Assembly (NCBI GenBank): GCA_911728435.2
Contig: OU452202.1
Span: forward strand, 5,187,135-5,251,134
Source of the DNA: Apoderus coryli
Lineage: Eukaryota; Arthropoda; Insecta; Coleoptera; Attelabidae
Direction of reading: 5' to 3'
Length of the DNA: 64,000 nucleotides
The notes below the pieces were generated by a model. It was not told the DNA's origin, made no database searches, and saw nothing but the letters and a program-made list of their open reading frames with translations. Below, in pieces: positions 59,171 to 64,000 of this stretch. The stretch's first letter is position 1, and the number at the start of each line of letters is the position of its first letter. A program made the translations under genes and the position numbers.

Positions 59171-59809
59171 TTTATATAAAGATATTTTGTGGTGCAGACG
59201 CCTTTGATTTATAAATACATCCCGCTCCTCGTGGTCATTGATTACTTCGAAAAATATTATTTATTTATGACTTTTAGTCACAGTATACCGTCTTAAGTTT
59301 CAAACAATAAGAAATAAACAAATCTGTTTAGATTTAATAGTTATATGATCAAAATAAACATAGAAATACTCAACAAAACATAGAACGACAGACGTTTAAG
59401 ACCTTTTTTAAGAAAGGGATATCAGTGAAAACATCTAAAAAGTACAAACAAAAATTGCGTCCTGGGTGGTCCATTTATTGAGTATTCAGTAATGGGTGTT
59501 ATGTACGTGTACGTAATTGTTGATTTCGAATAAATAACACAATACAATAAATAATAATATTGCTTGATGGGAAAATATGCAAACCGGCTGGTAACCGAAC
59601 TTTTCTTGCTTATGCAGGGTGCTTGATAATAGCGAATTGACATACCTAGAACCTCAATTAAAACAAAAGTACTTTTTACATCCACAATAATGTAAGAAAT
59701 GTACTTCATGACGGATACTAAAATTTTTAAAAATTGTATGAGTAGATGGGGTTTGAACTTATATATAATACTGATATCGGACATCTAATTTTTAGTCGCC
59801 ACTTTCCAC

Positions 59810-60055
59810 ACATTATTACTTTCCCGCACAAGTAAAGTATTGTGACCGCTCAAAAAAAACCAAAAATTGAGCTAAAGACGGATATAACCATTCTGGAGTT
59901 GCCTGAGACGATTAAGACCATTTCCAGATGGAAGTCTGTGTGTCTGCATCTATTCTACCACGATAGCGCCCAAACGCTGTAAAAAATTGAGCTAAATTTT
60001 GGTATATGAGTTTGGCGCAGTCCTAGGATGAACCCATTAGTTTTTGGTTGAAATA
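59810..60055 (+). repeat. Dispersed repeat family C, copy 4
   Basis: Begins TTACTTTCCCGCACAAGTAA, with GACGGATATAACCATTCTGG and the rest of the core. It runs directly into SINE body sequence at about 60056. Confidence 0.85.
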
Positions 60056-60058
60056 GCT

Positions 60059-60165
60059 TAATTTGTTACGTTAGTTTATTGGAAATAATGAAAATCATAC
60101 AATTATAATAATAATTATTATATTATATCATGTTGGGAAAGATTTGGGGCGACAAAACCGCTTTT
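60059..60165 (+). mobile_element. tRNA-like SINE, 3' body only
   Basis: ATTTGTTACGTTAGTTTATT, GGAAATAATGAAAATCATAC and GTTGGGAAAGATTTGGGGCG followed by ACAAAACCGC match the body and 3' end of the copy at 47295-47520. The tRNA-like head is missing. Confidence 0.65.
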
Positions 60166-61180
60166 TTTAAATATAATCGATGATTTGTGTTTTACCCATT
60201 TTCGTCATTTTAATAGACCATAATATATCGCTTTCCACCTTTACTGTAAGTTTTGTATTATAGCTTTGGACAGAAATCAAAATTATACGGCATGATTTCC
60301 TTGTCTCCGGCTATTTGCATTTATAATCCACTAGGTATATACCGTTGTCTTTTTGCCTACAATACAGCGGCACACCGAGGGGGGTTTTGGGGATTAGTTA
60401 TAAGTGCCAGACAAAATATTTTTTTAGAACTCAGAATTCTGTAAAAAAACTCAGAATATTTCAATTCTGACTTTTTTTACAAATTTCTGTACAAAACTCA
60501 GAATTATTACTATTCTGAATTTTTTGGATGAATGGATGAACTTTCTCTTCTGTAGGTATCAGCTTGATCAATATGTTAATTGTAAAAAAGACCTTGACCG
60601 CCATGATATCTACGAATTATTTTGAGATAGGAATTTTTTAATTGAACATGTTTTTGATGTTTTAACTTGGGATTTTAAAGAGAACGACGAATATATTTTG
60701 TTACCATGGTTACTCTAAGCATAGATTAACTTGGTATTGCAATTTACTGTTGAATTTAGATTAGAACTGATAAAATCGTTTTGCATAAAATAGGGTTTTT
60801 TCGAATTTCTTAAAACTTCATTGAGCATGGTTAAATTTAACAATTAATTTCTTTCTCTTTCTGTGCCATTTAGAGACTTCTAAATCTTTTGTGTAAAATT
60901 GTGTCATATCCACAAATTATTACAGTACAGAGTGTGGTTTTAAAAGACTGTTGGTCTTTATCGCTTACAACATTATTATTTATTAAAATTTAAAACACAA
61001 ATATGGCCATAAAACTAGTGGATTCTGTTAAAACACCCTTTCAGCCTTAAAAGTTACTTTAAAAACATAGAAATAAACTGGGCACAAATAGCTCTCTAAC
61101 TTAAATTTATGTTCGTAAGATTTTTAATAAAAAAAGTCTTTCATGTTAAAACAGTTACTATATTTTGTAGATTTGTTTAT
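60166..61180. other. No gene recognised
   Basis: A cluster of short AACTCAGAATT/ATTCTGA direct and inverted repeats lies at 60430-60520. Otherwise AT-rich without coding signal. Confidence 0.4.
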
Positions 61181-61384
61181 GTGGCTGTATGTGTACTAAA
61201 TTTATATCGTAGCCTAGGTTTCGCTCTTTGTAGGTATAATAATTTTATTCCGCAAATTTTGTAGGCCTCCATGTTAGGAGCGGTAATCCGACAGCGTCTG
61301 TTCTCCACGTAGGATCGGCTGAAAATATAGTCAGGAAAGCAACGGGAAACTACCTGATTTACATATATTCCCCAAGACATCACA

Positions 61385-62649
61385 ATGGATACACAAAACC
61401 AAGAAACGGCCCTCAGTCCCGGGCACCCCTTAAATGGGGAGAGGGTGCTAAGAATCCCCCGGTCTTCCAAAGATGTCTTTAAAATGAACCAAGAAAGGAG
61501 AATTGGCGCGTGGAATGTGCAAAGTATGTACAAGGCCGGAAAGGCGGCAAATATAGTGAAACAGATGAAACGACTCCAGATAGACATATTAGGATGCAGC
61601 GAAACAAGATGGCCAAATTCCGGCCACTGCGTCATAAACGAATATCACATATATTTCTCTGGAGACAATACCACTAGAAACAAAAACGGAGTAGCAATAA
61701 TTCTTAATAGGGAAACCAACATGACCGTAAAAGGATTTATCCCTGTTTCGAATAGGGTCGCGCTGATCAAGATCAAGGCTAAGCCATTTGACCTCAACAT
61801 TATACAATCATATGCACCGACATCGGAAAGCAATAAACAAGAAATAGAGGAGTTCTATGAACAGTTTAGAACTGCTTTCAAACACACAAAGAAGGAAGAA
61901 ATTAATATAATGCTGGGAGACATGAACGCTAAGATCGGACAGGGAAAGGCTGAGGATGTGGTTGGTGGTTTTGGGCTGGGAGTGAGAAATGAGAGAGGAG
62001 AACGATTAATAGAATTCTGCCAAGAAATGGACATCACCATCATGAACACCTTTTTAAACTACCTCCCAGAAAACTGTACACTTGGAGATCCCCGGCTGAT
62101 AACAACAATAGAATAGTGAGAAATCAGATCGACTCTATAATGATAAATAGAAGATATCGCAACGCGGTTATCTCTTGTAAGACATACCCAGGCGCGGACA
62201 TACCGTCAGATCACAATCTGCTACTAGCTCGTACTAAACTTCGACTGAAGAAGATAGACAAAAGGAAACCCTCAAAGGTTGCTGACATGCAAAAACTTAA
62301 AGAGGATGACGTATTCCAACAAACAAAGGAGAGGCTAAACAAGGAAATCAAAACTATATTTGAAGACAACAACCAAGAAATAGAAGACCTATGGAATAAA
62401 ATAAAAGTATCAATAACCTCCGTCACAAAAGAAGAACTAGGACCGGATAGGACGGTAAAAAGACAACAATGGATGACAGACTCTATCTTGGAACTTATGG
62501 AAGAAAGCAGACAACACAGAAACAGACAATGTAAAATACAAGGAACTACACAGAAGAGTCCTCAGAGCAATCAAAGACGCCAAGGAACGCTGGCTACAAG
62601 AAAAATGTGTCAAAATCGAGATCTTACAACAAAAACACGACAGCTTTAA
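61385..62649 (+). pseudogene. RTE-like ORF2: apurinic-type endonuclease domain and linker
   Basis: From ATG 61385 the product starts with a short leader, then RRIGAWNVQSMYKAGKAANI, ILGCSETRWPNSGHCVIN, GVAIILNRE, NIIQSYAPTSESNKQEIEEF and NIMLGDMNAKIGQGKAED. These are the WN, SETRW (catalytic Glu), SYAPT and GDMNA (catalytic Asp-Asn) motifs of the exonuclease/endonuclease/phosphatase fold. A +1 shift at about 62080 moves to the frame with VRNQIDSIMINRRYRNAV and GADIPSDHNLL (SDH catalytic His). A further shift near 62520 precedes the reverse transcriptase. The active-site residues are all present; only the shifts break the ORF. Confidence 0.88.
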
Positions 62650-64000
62650 CCTCCATAAGAAAATAAAGGAAGCAACAGGAAGACACCAAAGACGAGGTCC
62701 AGAAATAATCTTGGACTCGAATAACAACATTCTTACCGAGACTGACAAAAAGCTTACAAGATGGAAGCAATACATGGAGGAACTTTTCGGAGACGAAAAC
62801 ATCGATAATATGCCCGTCAGAGTCGGCGAAGAAGGACCTATCATCACACAGGAGGAAGTAGAATCAGCTATTAAACGACTAAAAAACAACAAAGCTCCTG
62901 GACCAGACCAAATTCATGGAGAAGTACTCAAACTGCTAGACCCAGAACAGATGAGACTGCTGACCAACCTCTTCAACAAGATTTACACAGGCGGTCAAAT
63001 TCCAAATGACTGGCTGTTGTCAACATTCATCCCGCTCCCCAAAAAGGCAAATGCAACTAAATGCTCTGACCACAGAATAATCAGCTTGATGAGTCATATC
63101 CTAAAAGCATTCCTTAATATCATCCAAGCACGTGTATATAGAAGACTCGACGAGAAAATAAGCGATACACAATTTGGTTTCAGGAAAGGACTCGGCACTC
63201 GAGAGGCCTTGTTCTCCATACAGGTCCTGATCCAACGGGCAAGGGACGTCAACGCAGACGTCTTTGCATGCTTCATAGATTTCGAAAAGGCCTTTGATAA
63301 AGTCCAACACGGTAAACTCATTTCAATCCTACGTGAATCAGAAATCGACGACAGAGACACAGATATAATATCAAAGCTATACCTACAACAAAAAGCCATT
63401 GTACAGGTCGAAAACGAACATCGGAAGAGTTTAATATAAGGAGAGGAGTGCGCCAAGGTTGTATAGCAGACACGGCTGAAGGACTTCAGAGACTTATAGA
63501 CCGTGTAGAGACCGCATGCAAGAGATATGGTATGAATATAAACTGTAAGAAGACACACATACTAATTGTCAGTAAAAATACCAGTGGAAACTTACAGTTC
63601 ACCGCCAGCAAAGTGGCTCTCACAGTAGCCGAGACAGTTACATACCTGGGCTTTACCTTGAATAAAGATTGGGATAAGTCTCGAGAAATAAGATTCCGAA
63701 TCGAAAAAGCAAAAGGTACATTCAACAAGATGCGTAACATACTATGCAGCCTATCTCTCAACATCCATACCAGAATAAGAATTTTAAAATGCTATGTACT
63801 CTCAACCCTCCTATACGGGGCAGAAGCGTGGACCCTTACTGATGCCTCATCTAAACGCATAGATGCGTTTGAGATGTGGTGCTATCGCCGCATGCTAAGA
63901 ATCCCATGGGTGCACCACGTATCAAACGACACAGTACTGCAGGGCATCGGTGGACAACTAGAATTTCTACCAAATGTCAAACGCAGAAAAATTGAATACT
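62525..64000 (+). pseudogene. RTE-like ORF2: reverse transcriptase lacking the active-site segment
   Basis: The frame reads VKYKELHRRVLRAIKDAKER, IITQEEVESAIKRLKNNKAP, GPDQIHGEVLKLL, WLLSTFIPLPKKANATKCSD, then QFGFRKGLGTREALFSIQVL and motif A FACFIDFEKAFDKVQHGKL. A shift near 63420 leads to RRGVRQGCI (motif B start), which continues directly with ADTAEGLQRLIDRVETACKR. In the family about 45 residues including YADD lie between these two; they are deleted in frame at about 63463. The thumb and C-terminal part (VTYLGFTLNKDWDKSREIRF, YVLSTLLYGAEAWTLTDASS) are open to the window edge. Confidence 0.88.

Larger units (their letters stand above)
57590..59220. repeat. Inverted pair of Penelope-like terminal repeats
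   Basis: Parts of 57590-58080 (read on minus) match parts of 58890-59220 (plus): TATGTAAGATTTATTAAT, GTTTCGAAACATGTCTGG, AACACAAATTATTGTGATAA and TTTTCTTTTTGTG. The right arm continues to CATCCCGCTCCTCG as in the Penelope tail at 19245. Opposed terminal repeats are a known habit of Penelope-like elements. No coding part remains. Confidence 0.65.
61200..64000 (+). mobile_element. RTE-like LINE with 5' UTR, continuing past the right edge
   Basis: Base composition rises sharply compared with the surroundings. A 5' UTR-like leader (GTCTGTTCTCCACGTAGGAT, AACGGGAAACTACCTGA) precedes ATG 61385, then endonuclease, linker and reverse transcriptase follow in order. It runs on the plus strand and still encodes protein at base 64000, so the 3' end is outside. 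The start of the element is uncertain by about 100 bp. Confidence 0.85.

Noticed and set aside
61177..61635. 152-aa minus-strand frame overlapping the start of the RTE-like ORF
   Set aside because: Antisense shadow of a well-supported endonuclease reading frame.

Overview
This is a piece of an AT-rich animal genome, almost certainly an insect. One host gene shows multi-exon structure with consensus splice sites, and nearly everything else is a dense, nested deposit of dead transposable elements: jockey/CR1-like and RTE-like LINEs, Penelope-like elements, mariner/Tc, pogo, P-like and Crypton-like DNA transposons, a tRNA-derived SINE and many MITEs. I cannot fix the insect order from sequence alone. 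There is no operon structure and I see no bacterial gene.

Host gene (left end, minus strand). Three coding exons at 10799-10951, 3397-3559 and 2729-3242 join in a consistent phase. They encode the first 275 residues of an Odd-skipped family C2H2 zinc-finger transcription factor (odd/sob/drm/bowl; OSR1/2 in vertebrates). The reading frame runs off a phase-2 donor inside zinc finger 2, so the remaining fingers and C-terminus lie beyond the left edge. The 7.2-kb intron 3560-10798 holds a TIR mariner-like element (6193-7799), a LINE 3' half (about 8100-9383), a second transposase relic (9841-10625) and a 0.6-kb inverted-repeat MITE (3794-4399).

12.6-25 kb is a stack of nested insertions. A mariner transposase is split by a P-like element (13161-14482) that encodes only a two-exon THAP-domain protein. 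A Penelope GIY-YIG end is split by a 2.87-kb TIR element (15642-18514) with an exact 8-bp target duplication. The same Penelope tail carries a hammerhead-ribozyme-like motif. A tRNA-Ala-like SINE is split by a LINE (19949-20770). A back-to-back pair of transposase head fragments follows, then a 2-kb Tc/mariner element with roughly 360-bp inverted repeats.

25-46 kb contains a 552-bp pure GT microsatellite, two copies of an unnamed 1-1.2-kb repeat (one carrying a 225-bp insertion with a 15-bp target duplication), a nearly open LINE reverse transcriptase with an intact YADD box (29940-31262), a 937-bp foldback element, a second mariner, a MITE with four 65-bp tandem units, and further LINE and transposase fragments.

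46-64 kb contains a pogo-like element (48440-50177) nested in another TIR element (47720-50367), a Crypton-like tyrosine-recombinase relic (51822-52486), more LINE, SINE and Penelope pieces with two further hammerhead-like motifs, and an RTE-like LINE (61.2-64 kb) that starts intact but has frameshifts and has lost exactly the reverse-transcriptase active-site segment. None of the mobile elements looks able to move on its own. The only gene I believe is under selection is the Odd-skipped homologue.
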